Positions 38,192-48,100 are shown, numbered from the stretch's first letter. The stretch: DNA of 64,000 nt from Allorhodopirellula heiligendammensis (GCF_007860105.1 NZ_SJPU01000001.1:2439700-2503699), one strand, 5' to 3'. Translations and numbers: made by a program. The notes: generated by a model from the sequence alone, not told the origin.

Positions 38192-40327
38192 ATGCGGTTC
38201 TCTGACGAAAACAGAAAAAACCTCGCGCGTTGTGAACCGACACGACGGCTCGCTGCAATCTTGTGGATTGCATTGGTCGTGATCACGGATTGTATCCCTG
38301 CCCATGCTGCCAGCCCCTTTACTGAAGTCATTTCGCCGGCTCTGAAACGACACTGTGCTAAGTGTCATGGTTCCGCAGATGAACGCGAAGCGGACATGGA
38401 TCTTGCGTCGCTCGACGAAGAATCCTTGATCGCACAGCCAGAGCTGATCCGGACAGTGATCGATGCGCTGGATCTCAACGAAATGCCACCTCTCGACGAA
38501 CCGCCTCTTGAGCCGGGACTCCGTGAACATTTGATTGAGCAGCTGACGTCGATTCTACGTACGTCGATCGCTCAGCAGCGTCCATACTCCCAAACGCCCA
38601 TTCGGCGAATGAACCGGTTTCAATACAATAACGCAGTGACGGATTTGTTTCAGCTGAAGTGCGCCGTCTTCACTCTTCCTGAGCGGATGATGCGGGAGCA
38701 CAACGGGTACTTCAATCCGAGCTCCGGACGCATGGCCGACGTCGTCGCCGTCGGCAGTCGGCCACTGGGAAAGTCTCAGATGATCGAATCGCGACTTGGA
38801 GGCGTCACCGCATTTCCGCAAGATCTGCGAGCGGAGCACGGATTCGATAATCAAGCAGATCATCTTTCGTTGTCACCGCTGCTAATGGAATCCTTCTTAC
38901 AGCTGGGCCAGTCCATCACTCAGAGTCCTGATTTCGATCCACGCAACGTAGGCATTTGGAGTAAGTTTTTCGCTGCCCCGCGTAACGAACATGATCTCCA
39001 GGGCGAGGTGGCGGGACGCCTGCGTCCGTTTCTCACGGAGGCCTTTCGGCGTCCTGTGACTGCGGAAACGCTCGCGCGATATTCCGCATTTACCAATGCA
39101 CAGATCCAATCGGGTGTCCCGTTCACCGATGCAATGAAGGCGGTCGCTGCAGCGGTCATCGCGTCTCCCAGGTTTCTGTATCTGTATGAAACGTCCCACG
39201 AAGATGAGGACGGGAAAGAAGTGGACGATTTTGAGCTCGCTTCGCGTCTCTCCTTTTTTCTGTGGGGGAGTCTGCCAGATCAATTGCTATTGAATCTGGC
39301 ATCCAAGGGCGAACTAGGAGATCCCGTCGTTTTGGAAGAGCAAGCCGACCGGATGCTAAAGGATCCAAAACTGAAACGTTTCTGCGATAGTTTTCCAACC
39401 CAGTGGCTGCAGTTGGAACGGATCGTTTCGTCGGTTCCCAGTCCTGATAAATATCCGGAGTTTTACTACCTGAAGTTCCGCGACAGTATGCACATGATGA
39501 TCGAGCCCTTGTTGATTTTCGAAACGGTTCTCATCGAAAATCAACCGATCACTCAGCTGGTGGATTCCGATTTCACATATCGGTCTGGTCTGTTGGAGGA
39601 CGCGTACCAGCCGCCAGCCACCGGGCGGAAGGGCACCGGGCGGAAGGGGACAGGCGGAGAGGTCGCCGTCCTGCGGTTTCAGCGGTTGCCTGTGACCGAC
39701 CGACGCCATGGGGGCGTGATCACCAACGCGGCCGTGATGACGATGACGTCCGGTCCCGAGCGAACGCAGCCGATCACACGTGGAGCGTGGATTTCGGCGG
39801 TCATCTTTAATAATCCACCGGATCCCCCACCGGCTGATGTCCCAGCTTTGGACGATACCCCATCCGCCGCGGAGGAGAACCTCACCCTGCGTGAACGGCT
39901 GGAGATGCATCGGAAACGTTCGGATTGCAAAGGCTGTCACGAACAGATCGATCCACTCGGATTTGCGTTGGAGAATTACAATCCCATCGGCGTTTGGCGT
40001 GATCACTATGAGAACGGCCGTGAAATCGACATGGAGGGGAAACTGTTCCAGAAACATGAGTTTTCGACCGTCATCGAGTTCAAGGATGCCATTCTTGCTG
40101 AGCAAGACAGATTCACACGTGGTTTAGGCGGTCACCTCCTTTCCTTTGCTCTTGCTCGCCAACTCGATGCAGCTGACCATCTCGCTCTCGACAAAATCAC
40201 GGCCAACTGCGCAGCGGACAACTATAAAATGCAGACGCTCGTGAAACAGGTCATCCTGAGTGAGCCCTTCCGACGTAAACACAATCCCGTCAGCCCTCCC
40301 GCACAATTCAGTGGAACCGAACGATGA
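38192..40327 (+). CDS. Planctomycete cytochrome c-type protein, DUF1587/1592/1588/1585 family
   Basis: Exported protein of 711 residues (hydrophobic signal about 20-39, AHAAS). An N-terminal c-type haem site C55-A-K-C-H59 lies in LKRHCAKCHGS. Then come the DUF1587-like IRRMNRFQYNNAVTDLF, the DUF1592-like AVAAAVIASPRFLYLYE and LASRLSFFLWGSLPDQ, DUF1588 with TRGAWISAVIFNNPPDPPPADVPAL, and a second CxxCH at 579-583 (CKGCHEQIDPLGFALENYNPIGVWR), ending in a DUF1585-like segment. Two-haem redox proteins of this kind are frequent in Planctomycetota and of unknown reaction. A 15-bp tandem repeat codes TGRKGTGRKG at about residues 477-486. Its stop overlaps the DUF1552 start by 4 nt (ATGA). Confidence 0.93.
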   Translation: MRFSDENRKNLARCEPTRRLAAILWIALVVITDCIPAHAASPFTEVISPALKRHCAKCHGSADEREADMDLASLDEESLIAQPELIRTVIDALDLNEMPPLDEPPLEPGLREHLIEQLTSILRTSIAQQRPYSQTPIRRMNRFQYNNAVTDLFQLKCAVFTLPERMMREHNGYFNPSSGRMADVVAVGSRPLGKSQMIESRLGGVTAFPQDLRAEHGFDNQADHLSLSPLLMESFLQLGQSITQSPDFDPRNVGIWSKFFAAPRNEHDLQGEVAGRLRPFLTEAFRRPVTAETLARYSAFTNAQIQSGVPFTDAMKAVAAAVIASPRFLYLYETSHEDEDGKEVDDFELASRLSFFLWGSLPDQLLLNLASKGELGDPVVLEEQADRMLKDPKLKRFCDSFPTQWLQLERIVSSVPSPDKYPEFYYLKFRDSMHMMIEPLLIFETVLIENQPITQLVDSDFTYRSGLLEDAYQPPATGRKGTGRKGTGGEVAVLRFQRLPVTDRRHGGVITNAAVMTMTSGPERTQPITRGAWISAVIFNNPPDPPPADVPALDDTPSAAEENLTLRERLEMHRKRSDCKGCHEQIDPLGFALENYNPIGVWRDHYENGREIDMEGKLFQKHEFSTVIEFKDAILAEQDRFTRGLGGHLLSFALARQLDAADHLALDKITANCAADNYKMQTLVKQVILSEPFRRKHNPVSPPAQFSGTER
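39620..39664 (+). repeat. In-gene tandem 15-bp repeat
   Basis: Two near-identical units (accgggcggaaggg plus one base) at 39620-39634 and 39635-39649 and a decayed third unit to 39664. They keep the reading frame and encode repeated Thr-Gly-Arg-Lys-Gly. Probably a slippage site in a surface loop between the DUF1592 and DUF1588 regions. Confidence 0.75.
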
Positions 40328-41670
40328 GAAAAACGTCGCGTAGAACGATCCTCCGCGGAATGGGCGGAGTTGCACTATCGCTTCCTTGGATGGAGAGTTT
40401 CGCCGCCGCACCCGAAGCGGTGAGACCTCTGCGAATGGCACACTACTATGTGCCGATCGGTGTTGTCCGACGCGGGTTCTTTCCGGGCGAGGCGCAAAGT
40501 GTGATCCCCAAGGGAAACCTGGGGAACTTGATGAAGTCGTTGAGCAAGCAGGATCCCCGTTTCTTTGCCAAGCCGCTCGAGGAATTGACGCCGACCATGC
40601 AGCCCCTGGAGGCATCGAAAAGTAAGATTAACTTGATCACAGGCATGGATCGCGTTTTTCAGCAAGGCACCGATGTGCATGCCCAGTGTGGATCTTGTTA
40701 CCTCAGTAGCGCGGTTCCCTACACCATCGAAGGAACCGCTTGGCCTCTCGACCGCACGCTCGATCATCTGGTCGCCGATCATGTGTCTGCAACAACGGCT
40801 TTTCCAACACTGGAGTTCAGTTGCAATAGTCACCGTGACAACAAAGAGTCCATTTATTTCGACAATATCTCATGGTATGGAACCGGGCACGTAGCGCCCT
40901 CCATTCGCGATCCCCGCAAGATGTATCGCCGGCTTTTTTCCACGAAGGAAATTGCTCAATACCGCGACATCACCGACCTCGTTCTTGAGGACGCAGCCTC
41001 GCTACGCAGAGACCTTGGCTACGCTGATCGGCAAAAATTTGCTGAATACTTCGAGTCCATCCGCACGATTGAAACGCAGATGGACCGTCTCGAGGCGATG
41101 AAAGCTGAGCTGGCGACAGTTCATTTCGACGAGCCGAAGGCGGATTACCTCCCCCGCGGAGAGTACATTCGCTTGATGGGAGACCTGATGGTCGTGGCCC
41201 TTCAGACGGGGCTGACCAACGTGGCGACGTTCATGATTGGCCCTGAGCGATGGGACACACCGTATCGATTCGAAGGGCTATTTGACAAGCCACGAAGTCA
41301 TCACCAGATGTCACACAATCAGACCGAAATGATCGACGATCTGCTGAAGGTTGATCATTTTCATATGCAGCAGTTTGCGTATTTGGTCGAGAGGATGGAT
41401 GCAATTGAAGACGCCGATGGCACGTCTCTACTGGACAATACGTTGTTCACCTATGGGTCCGGATTGGGGGATGGTTCAACCCACCAATACAACGACCTCC
41501 CCATCATTGTCGCTGGGGGCGGCGAACACGTTCAGTCGGGACAGCACATCAATATGCCAGAGGGCACGCCATTGGCAAATCTTTGGCTGACCCAAGCGAG
41601 ACTAATGGGCGTTCCATTGCAACAGTTTGCCGATAGCACGGGAATGATTGAACCACTGCTCCGAGGGTGA
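40324..41670 (+). CDS. DUF1552 protein with Tat-type signal
   Basis: Protein of 448 residues. N-terminus MRKTSRRTILRGMGGVALSLPW carries a twin-arginine-like motif (Arg6-Arg7) and hydrophobic stretch, suggesting export in a folded state by Tat. DUF1552 marks include RMAHYYVPIGV, INLITGMDRV, ALQTGLTNVATFMIGPE, and LLDNTLFTYGSGLGDGSTHQYNDLPIIVAGG. The fold resembles alkaline-phosphatase-like/DUF1501 proteins, but catalytic activity is unproven. Coupled by ATGA to the cytochrome-type gene upstream, an arrangement repeated twice more in this window, so the pair probably acts together. Confidence 0.92.
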   Translation: MRKTSRRTILRGMGGVALSLPWMESFAAAPEAVRPLRMAHYYVPIGVVRRGFFPGEAQSVIPKGNLGNLMKSLSKQDPRFFAKPLEELTPTMQPLEASKSKINLITGMDRVFQQGTDVHAQCGSCYLSSAVPYTIEGTAWPLDRTLDHLVADHVSATTAFPTLEFSCNSHRDNKESIYFDNISWYGTGHVAPSIRDPRKMYRRLFSTKEIAQYRDITDLVLEDAASLRRDLGYADRQKFAEYFESIRTIETQMDRLEAMKAELATVHFDEPKADYLPRGEYIRLMGDLMVVALQTGLTNVATFMIGPERWDTPYRFEGLFDKPRSHHQMSHNQTEMIDDLLKVDHFHMQQFAYLVERMDAIEDADGTSLLDNTLFTYGSGLGDGSTHQYNDLPIIVAGGGEHVQSGQHINMPEGTPLANLWLTQARLMGVPLQQFADSTGMIEPLLRG

Positions 41671-41846
41671 TTGTTCCCAGGACACCCCGGCGCGGCAGGA
41701 TCCTGTTGACGATTTGACGCAGCCACCTCAGGTTGACCGATCACCCACAGGATGCCACCATTCAGGATGCGAATACGGTACCGGATTTGTTGAATTCCCC
41801 CCCGTATCCTTCGAACTAACTTGGAAGACTCCGAGGCGGACATTTA

Positions 41847-42035
41847 ATGGAACAGTTACAGGGGCTTTGGCGAGATACGAAATGGGTGTGGATGTCCTTC
41901 GTCTGCTTCGTCGTATTGCTTTCCGCATCCGTATCGTGGTTCTTCCTGTTGACACTGCCGGCGCTCCCGGTCAGCTATTGTTACTTTGCTTTTGTCCGAT
42001 ACGACGACAACGGCAACGAGAAAGCAGAGTTCTAG
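41847..42035 (+). CDS. Small inner-membrane protein, conserved in planctomycetes (tentative)
   Basis: 62 residues: an amphipathic N-terminus MEQLQGLWRDTKWVWM, one or two hydrophobic segments (FVCFVVLLSASVSWFFLLTLPALPVSYCYFAFVRY), and a charged tail. Preceded by a purine-rich sequence (gaggcgg) about 7 nt upstream. I have an impression of similar short proteins in Rhodopirellula, not checkable here. Function unknown. It converges on the small minus-strand gene at 42053-42310, with a hairpin between them. Confidence 0.55.
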   Translation: MEQLQGLWRDTKWVWMSFVCFVVLLSASVSWFFLLTLPALPVSYCYFAFVRYDDNGNEKAEF

Positions 42036-42044
42036 ACATACCGC

Positions 42045-42070
42045 GTGAAACGTTATTTTCGACGTTTCGC
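42045..42070. terminator. Hairpin at convergent gene ends (possible bidirectional terminator)
   Basis: Arms 42045-42053 (gtgaaacgt) and 42062-42070 (acgtttcgc) pair over 9 bp with one G-U, around an 8-nt loop. It lies between the ends of two small convergent genes and overlaps the stop codon of the minus-strand one. No long T-tract follows on either strand, so it is a weak terminator candidate. Confidence 0.4.
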
Positions 42071-42310
42071 CGCCGCGAGCAGCGCTTCGAGTTCGACGAC
42101 GTGGCTTTCCGGCACACGTCGTCTGCGAGATTTCTTCGAGACAATGTCGTGCAGTGTTTCGAGATCGTCGAGCGGGATCTCGGGAAAGAGCGTCCACTCC
42201 ACGTCCGATTTGAGTCGCGACCGGAGTTGCCATTTCCCCGCATGTCGCGAAGCGGTGACGAGCCGAGTTGCCCCGTCCTCGGTGGTCTCACGCCATTCGT
42301 GTTTCTTCAT
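42053..42310 (-). CDS. Small conserved hypothetical protein
   Basis: 85 residues from the ATG complement at 42308-42310: MKKHEWRETTEDGATRLVTA, then HAGKWQLRSRLKSD, IPLDDLETLHDIV and a basic C-terminus ending AAAKRRK. The frame is open upstream to 42382, but this Met starts the ordered part. Charged, soluble, no signal peptide. The sequence is the kind of short conserved planctomycete protein often found with no assigned function. It does not belong to either flanking cytochrome cluster by sequence. Function unknown. Confidence 0.6.
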   Translation of the reverse strand: MKKHEWRETTEDGATRLVTASRHAGKWQLRSRLKSDVEWTLFPEIPLDDLETLHDIVSKKSRRRRVPESHVVELEALLAAAKRRK

Positions 42311-42446
42311 TGTTCGATTACCTGATGGAATGAGAGTTGGAGACGCTGTCGAGTGACGGCAGCGGAAAATCCTAGCAATCATCCGTCACCAGGGATACCA
42401 GCCTGTGGAGTGCGTTGCCTTCCCTGTCCGCATGCACAATCGCTAA

Positions 42447-42464
42447 ACCGAAGCGCCAGCGAGG
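42447..42464. repeat. Single half of the 54486 palindromic repeat
   Basis: 18 bases reading accgaagcgccagcgagg match the left arm of the hairpin at 54486-54503 at 16 of 18 positions. No second arm is found here, so it may be a decayed or half copy of an intergenic repeat family. Confidence 0.5.
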
Positions 42465-42523
42465 ATAAGCAAACCGGCAAATACGCATTGACGTCCAGAC
42501 CTCCCCGACGGCACCCCGTCTGA

Positions 42524-45004
42524 TTACTTGCGGAACAGGAATGCATCGGAGGTGAGTAGCGATACCAGGAGGGCGTTCATGCTACCGCCACTCTCTTGGT
42601 ACGCGCGGTGGGCTTCTTGGAGCACGGGCCCATCGTGGAGCGTCTCATTACGGCCCATCCAAAATCGGAACGCATGACGGACAAAAACCTGTTCGGCGCG
42701 CTCGCTGTCAGCGAGCTTTCGAATCATGTCGATAGCGTCAGTGACTTTGCCGTCCAAGCTGGGATCGCCCGAGTCGATGATTTCGCCGGATGTATCGACA
42801 GGTTTGTTGAGTTCAGTGAGTCGGTGCAGACCCGCGTGATTGTACATTTCAAACGGGAGGCCCAGCGGATCCATTTTCTTATGACACGTCCAGCAATAAT
42901 CTTCTTGGGTCACCCGCATCCGCTCACGCAGCGTGTTGCCCGGCTCATCGGGCAGCATCGCATCGACGGTAATCGGCACGTCAGGGATACCACCCCCGAG
43001 CAGCCGTTCCTGTATCCAGCGGCCGCGCCGGATGGCGTGGTTGTCCATGGCGTCTGAGTGAGACACCAGCCAGCTGGGATGGGTCAGGATGCCAAGCCTT
43101 TCACCTTTCGGGACGGTTGCCAATACTCGTTCCGGCGTCATGGATCCACGACCGAAACTACGCCGACTCACGCGAGCGTAGATCTGCGGTCCGGTCAAGT
43201 CTGCTGCGGCGACGCTGTGATTCGTAACGCGTGGGTTCTTGAATTTCCGAGGTGTCGGTGGTTCCTTTCCTGGGTTGGCTTTCCGCCACGCCTCGATCTC
43301 AGCAGCCGCTTCCTTCGCCGCCAGCGCGTTTGCATTTTTCTCGGCCGCCATGGACGCCGCGACTGCCTCGCGTGAACGTTTGGTGCCGAAATAGATATTG
43401 TCCGCTTTGGTAGCGACCACCTTGTCAGTGGTCAGTAGCTGCTTCAGGACGTCCGTGTCCGCGCTCAGAATAAGTTCGATCAAGCGATCCGTGCTCGCCG
43501 TGGCATCGAACATGGCTCGGTAATGGGCCTGTCCCTTGTTGTTGGCGCCGGTATCGGCCAGTGCTGGTGTGTCTTTACAGATGTATCCGCCCAGGTCGTA
43601 GTCGAAATACTCGCGGAAGAAACGCAGGACGCGCGGCTTGCGAATGCTCTCATCAGCCAGCATTCGTTCAACTTCACGCTTAACGTCTGCCCGAGTACGC
43701 ATTCGCCCTTCCACAATGGCGGCACGCAGGTCAGCGTCTGGCCGGATGTAGCGCAGTGCATGGTTGATCGCCATACCCAGTTCCCAGTCCTGAAGCATAA
43801 CGCGTCCATGTTTGTCAGGCTCGCCGTTCTCAGCTAACTCCGGTCGAAAGAGCGCGTCGCGGTCCAGGAAAATGGCGGATAGACCAAGGACTGCTCCATC
43901 TTGTTTACCGAGCTTGTCGATCGCCTGGTTGACGATTGCCAGATAATCGTTCGACTCCGTTTCACTCGGCGGGCGAAACGTCAATGCTTCGAAGAGATAA
44001 TCCACCGCGGCGCGTAGCGTTTTTTCGGTAACCACTTCTTCACGCATCAGATCGTGGACGGGTGTTAGCGGTCGGACAATTTTGGTGCTGTAGACCAAAC
44101 TCGTCGGTAGGCCACGAAGGTCCCCCTTCATTTTATCCGCGATCGACTTGGGATCGTCCGTGATCTGGTAGGGCTCGGCGATGCTCAGCGGGCCGTCGGC
44201 CATGTAACGGAGGATATCGCCTGCGATGCCCAGAATCTGCGTCGCTTCGGCGCTGTTAACAGTATAAAAGTCCGGGTAGTTTTCCAGTCCATGGTGACGC
44301 GCCGACGACAGGATCGCAGGCACACTCTTAACCGAGGTGGCGTACGCGACTGTTCCGCCCTGCCACTGAATAATACGATCGGTGCCGAAGTAGAGTTTGA
44401 GTTCACCTCCATGATTGGTGGGGACCACGTCGCCGTGGGTGCGAAGTCCAGGTTTCTTGGGGTCGAACCTTGCTTCCGTATTGATTAATTCGTTCAGCCG
44501 CGTGATGTGTTCCTGGGGAGTAACCCGCCAGATGCGTGCTGGCGATGATGTTGGTTCCAGCTCAATGCCGGCGGGCAGCGGACCGAACAGCAAGTCGTGG
44601 TCAACAAAGTTTCCTTTGTCAGGGTCAAGGTGAGCATGAAAACCGCCCTTATCTCGCAAGACGCGCGTTAACTCGCCAACGATCGCATCGGAAAACTGTA
44701 GACGCTCAATCACGCCGGGCTCCTCGGCGTCCTGGGGCGGCATCTCTTTCAGGGCCACCTGCGCCCACACACTCGTCCACGTGCTGGCGTTGACTTCATC
44801 AATGGGCGCTAAACCCGCGAGTGAAAGATCTCCTTCCGGGTAAGACTCGCCGTGACAGTCGATGCAGTAAGTTGTGAGAAACGATTCAGCAAGGTTGGCA
44901 AAGTCGTCGCTGTTGACATGGCCGGGTGTGTACGTCTGGGCGTTTGCTGCAGAGACCAAACACCACGCGAAACTCAACGCCAGAGCGAGTCTAACTCTTC
45001 TCAT
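42524..45004 (-). CDS. Planctomycete cytochrome c-type protein, DUF1592/1588/1585 family
   Basis: Exported protein of 826 residues, start at 45004 (signal [22 protein letters not shown]). N-terminal haem site C47-I-D-C-H51 in [14 protein letters not shown], then [19 protein letters not shown], the DUF1592-like [18 protein letters not shown] and [15 protein letters not shown], a long insertion rich in Ala and Lys around [21 protein letters not shown]1588 with [24 protein letters not shown], and a second CxxCH at 704-708 ([20 protein letters not shown]). The last part is DUF1585-like. It is longer than the 711-residue copy by the insertions. Its ATG overlaps the stop of the upstream DUF1552 gene by 4 nt. 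Redox role inferred. Confidence 0.93.
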   Translation of the reverse strand: MRRVRLALALSFAWCLVSAANAQTYTPGHVNSDDFANLAESFLTTYCIDCHGESYPEGDLSLAGLAPIDEVNASTWTSVWAQVALKEMPPQDAEEPGVIERLQFSDAIVGELTRVLRDKGGFHAHLDPDKGNFVDHDLLFGPLPAGIELEPTSSPARIWRVTPQEHITRLNELINTEARFDPKKPGLRTHGDVVPTNHGGELKLYFGTDRIIQWQGGTVAYATSVKSVPAILSSARHHGLENYPDFYTVNSAEATQILGIAGDILRYMADGPLSIAEPYQITDDPKSIADKMKGDLRGLPTSLVYSTKIVRPLTPVHDLMREEVVTEKTLRAAVDYLFEALTFRPPSETESNDYLAIVNQAIDKLGKQDGAVLGLSAIFLDRDALFRPELAENGEPDKHGRVMLQDWELGMAINHALRYIRPDADLRAAIVEGRMRTRADVKREVERMLADESIRKPRVLRFFREYFDYDLGGYICKDTPALADTGANNKGQAHYRAMFDATASTDRLIELILSADTDVLKQLLTTDKVVATKADNIYFGTKRSREAVAASMAAEKNANALAAKEAAAEIEAWRKANPGKEPPTPRKFKNPRVTNHSVAAADLTGPQIYARVSRRSFGRGSMTPERVLATVPKGERLGILTHPSWLVSHSDAMDNHAIRRGRWIQERLLGGGIPDVPITVDAMLPDEPGNTLRERMRVTQEDYCWTCHKKMDPLGLPFEMYNHAGLHRLTELNKPVDTSGEIIDSGDPSLDGKVTDAIDMIRKLADSERAEQVFVRHAFRFWMGRNETLHDGPVLQEAHRAYQESGGSMNALLVSLLTSDAFLFRK

Positions 45005-46320
45005 GCCAGCACTTCTTTGAGCGGGCCGGTACCGGTGTCGAACTTCTTCGCCATTTTGTCGTCCATGTTGAAACGATCGCAATTTTGGCCTGCCGCTCGC
45101 AGCAACGATGTGTAGAGCGCGTTGATCGGTCGCTTGCCATCAAGTTGCGTGAAACAGCCCGATTTGAAAGCGCCGTCCAAGTTACCCAACAGCATGACCG
45201 GCCAGTTGGCGCCATTGGTGTGCTGTTTGTCCGCGTTATTGCTGGTGTACACGATCAGCGTATTGTCCATCATGGTTCCGCTGCCTTCTGGAACGCTCTC
45301 GAGCGCCTCCATGATTCGAACCAACATGCGACTGTTGTATTGCCGGATCTTGATCCAAATGGGATTGTCAGGTTGATCCATATGCCCCAGGTTGTGCCCT
45401 TGTTGCTCAACGCCGAGTCCCTTCCAAGCACCAAAGATTTCGCCCCGACCTGAGCCGATCGTCAGCGTATTGGTGATTCCGGACGTCAGGGCCGAAATGC
45501 CCAGGTCGAGTAAGCTATCGTGCCAGTCCGTTTCGAACTCGGGCGAAGTGTAGCGCTCGTCTACCGTGGGTGCGAATTTTCGCAGCTGTCCCGCAACCGA
45601 GTCGAGACGAGTTCTGAGGCCGTTGACGTCTTGAAAACCACTGACAAATTGTCCGTATCGTTGTTGATCGGAGGCGGGAAGCGATCGCCCCTTCGCGACA
45701 GCCAGTCTTTCGACTTGATTCATCACGCTCGATCGCGCTTCGTGTTGGCGTCGAATGTCGCCTGACGAGATCCCACCGTACAACATCTGATAGAGATGGT
45801 TCGGATTGGAGTGCATGAAAATTGGCTGACCGGCACCGCTGGCAGATAGCGTTGCAATGGTGGGTTTGGTCTTCATGTTCTCAATTGAGTCCATGCCAAT
45901 GCAGAGATGAGGCAACAGCGTCTGAGGCAGAGTCTTGCTGAGCTCATAATCGATCGTCGAGGCGCTGGGTGGCACCCCATCACTACCGCGATACCCGCCC
46001 AACGCACCAAAAAATGCACTGTGCGAAGGACTCGTGTGAATGCCATGCAGACCGTTGATGATATGCAGTCGTTCCTTGTAAGGCTCGAGGGCACTGATGG
46101 GCTCGGGAAGTTTCGCTTTGGCCAGCGAGCCGCTGCTGGTCATTCCGGAAGGGACACATGTTTTTGGATCGAAGCCCTGGTTCTGCATGAAGAACACGAT
46201 TCGCTTTGGCGTAGCAGGACTAGCGGGCGAGGCCATCAAACTTTCTCGACCAAGCGAAACGCCCAATGCGGCACCGGTGCTAGCTGCGATTCCCTGCAGC
46301 ATTCTTCTGCGACTGAACAT
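45001..46320 (-). CDS. DUF1552 protein with Tat-type signal
   Basis: Protein of 439 residues from the ATG at 46320, which gives [19 protein letters not shown], a twin-arginine signal (Arg4-Arg6 region). DUF1552 marks: [58 protein letters not shown], and [30 protein letters not shown]. It is in front of the cytochrome gene here, the opposite of the 40 kb copy where the cytochrome comes first; in both cases the two genes overlap by 4 nt. The sequence differs strongly from the 40324 copy, so this is an old duplicate rather than a recent one. Confidence 0.92.
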   Translation of the reverse strand: MFSRRRMLQGIAASTGAALGVSLGRESLMASPASPATPKRIVFFMQNQGFDPKTCVPSGMTSSGSLAKAKLPEPISALEPYKERLHIINGLHGIHTSPSHSAFFGALGGYRGSDGVPPSASTIDYELSKTLPQTLLPHLCIGMDSIENMKTKPTIATLSASGAGQPIFMHSNPNHLYQMLYGGISSGDIRRQHEARSSVMNQVERLAVAKGRSLPASDQQRYGQFVSGFQDVNGLRTRLDSVAGQLRKFAPTVDERYTSPEFETDWHDSLLDLGISALTSGITNTLTIGSGRGEIFGAWKGLGVEQQGHNLGHMDQPDNPIWIKIRQYNSRMLVRIMEALESVPEGSGTMMDNTLIVYTSNNADKQHTNGANWPVMLLGNLDGAFKSGCFTQLDGKRPINALYTSLLRAAGQNCDRFNMDDKMAKKFDTGTGPLKEVLA

Positions 46321-47005
46321 GATTGTTCTCTTTTTAGGAAAGGACGGTCGTCTGTCAGAATTCGGTGTGGACTTGTCGAAACAATTCGATCCGAACAGGC
46401 CCAACTTCAAGAACTCCTACACCCGCAGCAGCGGTATCGGCGACGGTTGGCGATCGTGAGACGACTGGAGGCGGGAGGCGGGAGGCGGGAGGCGGTGAAG
46501 GCGGGATTGGTCGACAAATGTGTGAGTCAACTCGACCATTCTAGCGTTTCAGTACCTCACCGCAACATAATTTTGGCCTTACCCGACCTCGCCATCCGAC
46601 AGCGTGCAGTGGACAGTGCTCTTCCACTGACTGCCGTACCCGATCCGGTTTTTAAAACGTCTCCCCGACGAACGAATGTTCGGCAGGGATTCGCCACGCC
46701 AGGAGCGGACCAGCGACTGCGGTCGTCCCCACGGAGTACATCGGTATCGTTTGATTGAGTTCTTCACAGCGGTTTCCATCGAGCTTGGACGTTCGCGAGG
46801 CCGGAGCACATCGTGGGCCCGGAACGCATTACCGCCGCAAGCGATCTGACCCAACTGCTATGTTCTTGCCCAGCACCCGGACCTGCATGGATCAAAGATC
46901 AATTAAGATGGATTCAGATCACACTGTGTTGTCTACCTGTATCCAGGGCGATTCAGCTAGCTCTGGAAGACGAATTTATCGCTCCCTCTACGCAGAATAA
47001 TATCG
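46321..47005. other. Intergenic region between divergent genes, 685 bp
   Basis: Lies between the starts of the minus-strand DUF1552 operon and the plus-strand SDR gene, so it should carry both promoters. No operator or riboswitch was recognised. A 7-bp tandem repeat is at 46467-46494. Reading frames within it have no domain signs. Confidence 0.55.
46467..46494. repeat. Four tandem copies of 7-bp unit ggaggcg
   Basis: Perfect array of four ggaggcg units upstream of the DUF1552/cytochrome operon. G-rich on the plus strand. Candidate slippage array; no known binding site inferred. Confidence 0.8.
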
Positions 47006-47785
47006 ATGCATCGTTGGCCCGGCCTCGCTCAATTTCAACTCACCAATCAGGTGGCAATCGTTACCGGCGGATCGAAAGGACTTGGCGAGGCGATGGCGGC
47101 CGGCCTGGCATCGGCGGGAGCCCACCTGCTGATTGTCAGTCGCAATGAGGATGAAGCGAAAGCAGCGGCAACTAGAATCGCCAATGAGTATCCCATCCGA
47201 GCGATTGGCATGGCAGCGGATGTTTCGAGCGAGGATCAAGTCGTCGCGATGGTTGCTCGCTGTATGAACGAATTCGGTCGAATCGACATCCTGCTCAATA
47301 ACGCGGGCATCAATATTCGTGGTCCGATCGAGAAGCTATCGCTGGAAGAATTCCGCCAGGTGCAGAGCATTAATGTCGAAGCAATGTGGCTTTGTTGCAA
47401 GTATGTTTCAGTATCGATGAAACAGCAGCAGTACGGTCGGATCATCAATATGGCCAGCACGCTCGGTCTGGTTGGCTTGGCGAATCGAACTCCGTACGCC
47501 AGCAGCAAAGGAGCGGTTGTGCAAATGACCCGCGCACTCAGTTTAGAGTTCGCGCTCGACAAAATCATGGTCAATGCAATCTGCCCGGGGCCTTTCTTAA
47601 CCCCGATGAACGTGCCGATCGCGGAGAGTGAAGAGGCGAGACAGTTTATCGTCGGCGCAACGGCGCTGGAACGCTGGGGGGAATTGAAGGAGATCCAGGG
47701 AGCCGCAATCTACTTGGCCAGTCCTGCGGCAAGCTACACGACCGGAACGATTCTGACCGTCGACGGCGGTTGGACGGCGAGGTAA
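47006..47785 (+). CDS. SDR-family NAD(P)-dependent dehydrogenase
   Basis: Cytoplasmic protein of 259 residues, normal for a classical short-chain dehydrogenase. Cofactor motif T20-GGSKGLG27, NNAG at 98-101, catalytic Ser151, Tyr164 and Lys168 (in RTPYASSKGAV), and the ICPGPFLTPMNV segment. Arg46 just after the second strand (IVSRNE) suggests NADP preference, though this is only a guess. Close in style to gluconate 5-dehydrogenase and to the dehydrogenases of acid-sugar pathways, so it could act in L-fucose or 2-keto-3-deoxy-fuconate oxidation with the dehydratase at 31 kb. No operon partner is adjacent. Confidence 0.88.
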   Translation: MHRWPGLAQFQLTNQVAIVTGGSKGLGEAMAAGLASAGAHLLIVSRNEDEAKAAATRIANEYPIRAIGMAADVSSEDQVVAMVARCMNEFGRIDILLNNAGINIRGPIEKLSLEEFRQVQSINVEAMWLCCKYVSVSMKQQQYGRIINMASTLGLVGLANRTPYASSKGAVVQMTRALSLEFALDKIMVNAICPGPFLTPMNVPIAESEEARQFIVGATALERWGELKEIQGAAIYLASPAASYTTGTILTVDGGWTAR

Positions 47786-48100
47786 CCCCGAGCCAACACG
47801 CCGAGATTGCGTGTGCACCTAGCCGGTCAGGGCAGCTAGCCGGTCAGTGCAGCTAGCCTGTCAGTGGAGCTGGTCACGGCAATAGCAGACCAATCCAGAT
47901 GCCACGTCGACAGGCGAGTAACTCGTTCGTTAACGCCCCGGTTGGCAGCGACCTGGTTGGTGTCTTTGATCACACGCAGCTCCGATTGAACCGGGTGGCT
48001 GATTTGACCAAATCGAACTCTTTACCCGAGGGCCTCGACGTATCGCTCAACCATCGGCGTCGCAAACGCGACCGAAGTACGCGTCCTGCCGGAGAGTCAA
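47786..48100. other. Convergent intergenic region, 315 bp
   Basis: Lies between the ends of the SDR gene and the minus-strand S9 peptidase. Contains the triple 17-bp repeat at 47819-47869. No gene recognised; no hairpin with a T-tract was found. Confidence 0.5.
47819..47869. repeat. Three imperfect 17-bp tandem repeats
   Basis: Units of the form ctagcc(g/t)gtcag(g/t)(g/c)... at 47819-47835, 47836-47852 and 47853-47869, each with the core ctagcc-gtcag and few mismatches. Located just after the SDR stop codon. Confidence 0.75.

Noticed and set aside
41648-42325. 225-codon plus-strand frame across the small-gene region
   Set aside because: Overlaps the DUF1552 end and both small genes in other frames; composition is arginine/serine-rich without structure.
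45907-46758. 283-codon plus-strand frame opposite the DUF1552 gene
   Set aside because: Antisense shadow extending into the intergenic region; includes the low-complexity ggaggcg array.
47819-47869. Possible CRISPR array
   Set aside because: Units are adjacent with no spacers, only three copies and imperfect.
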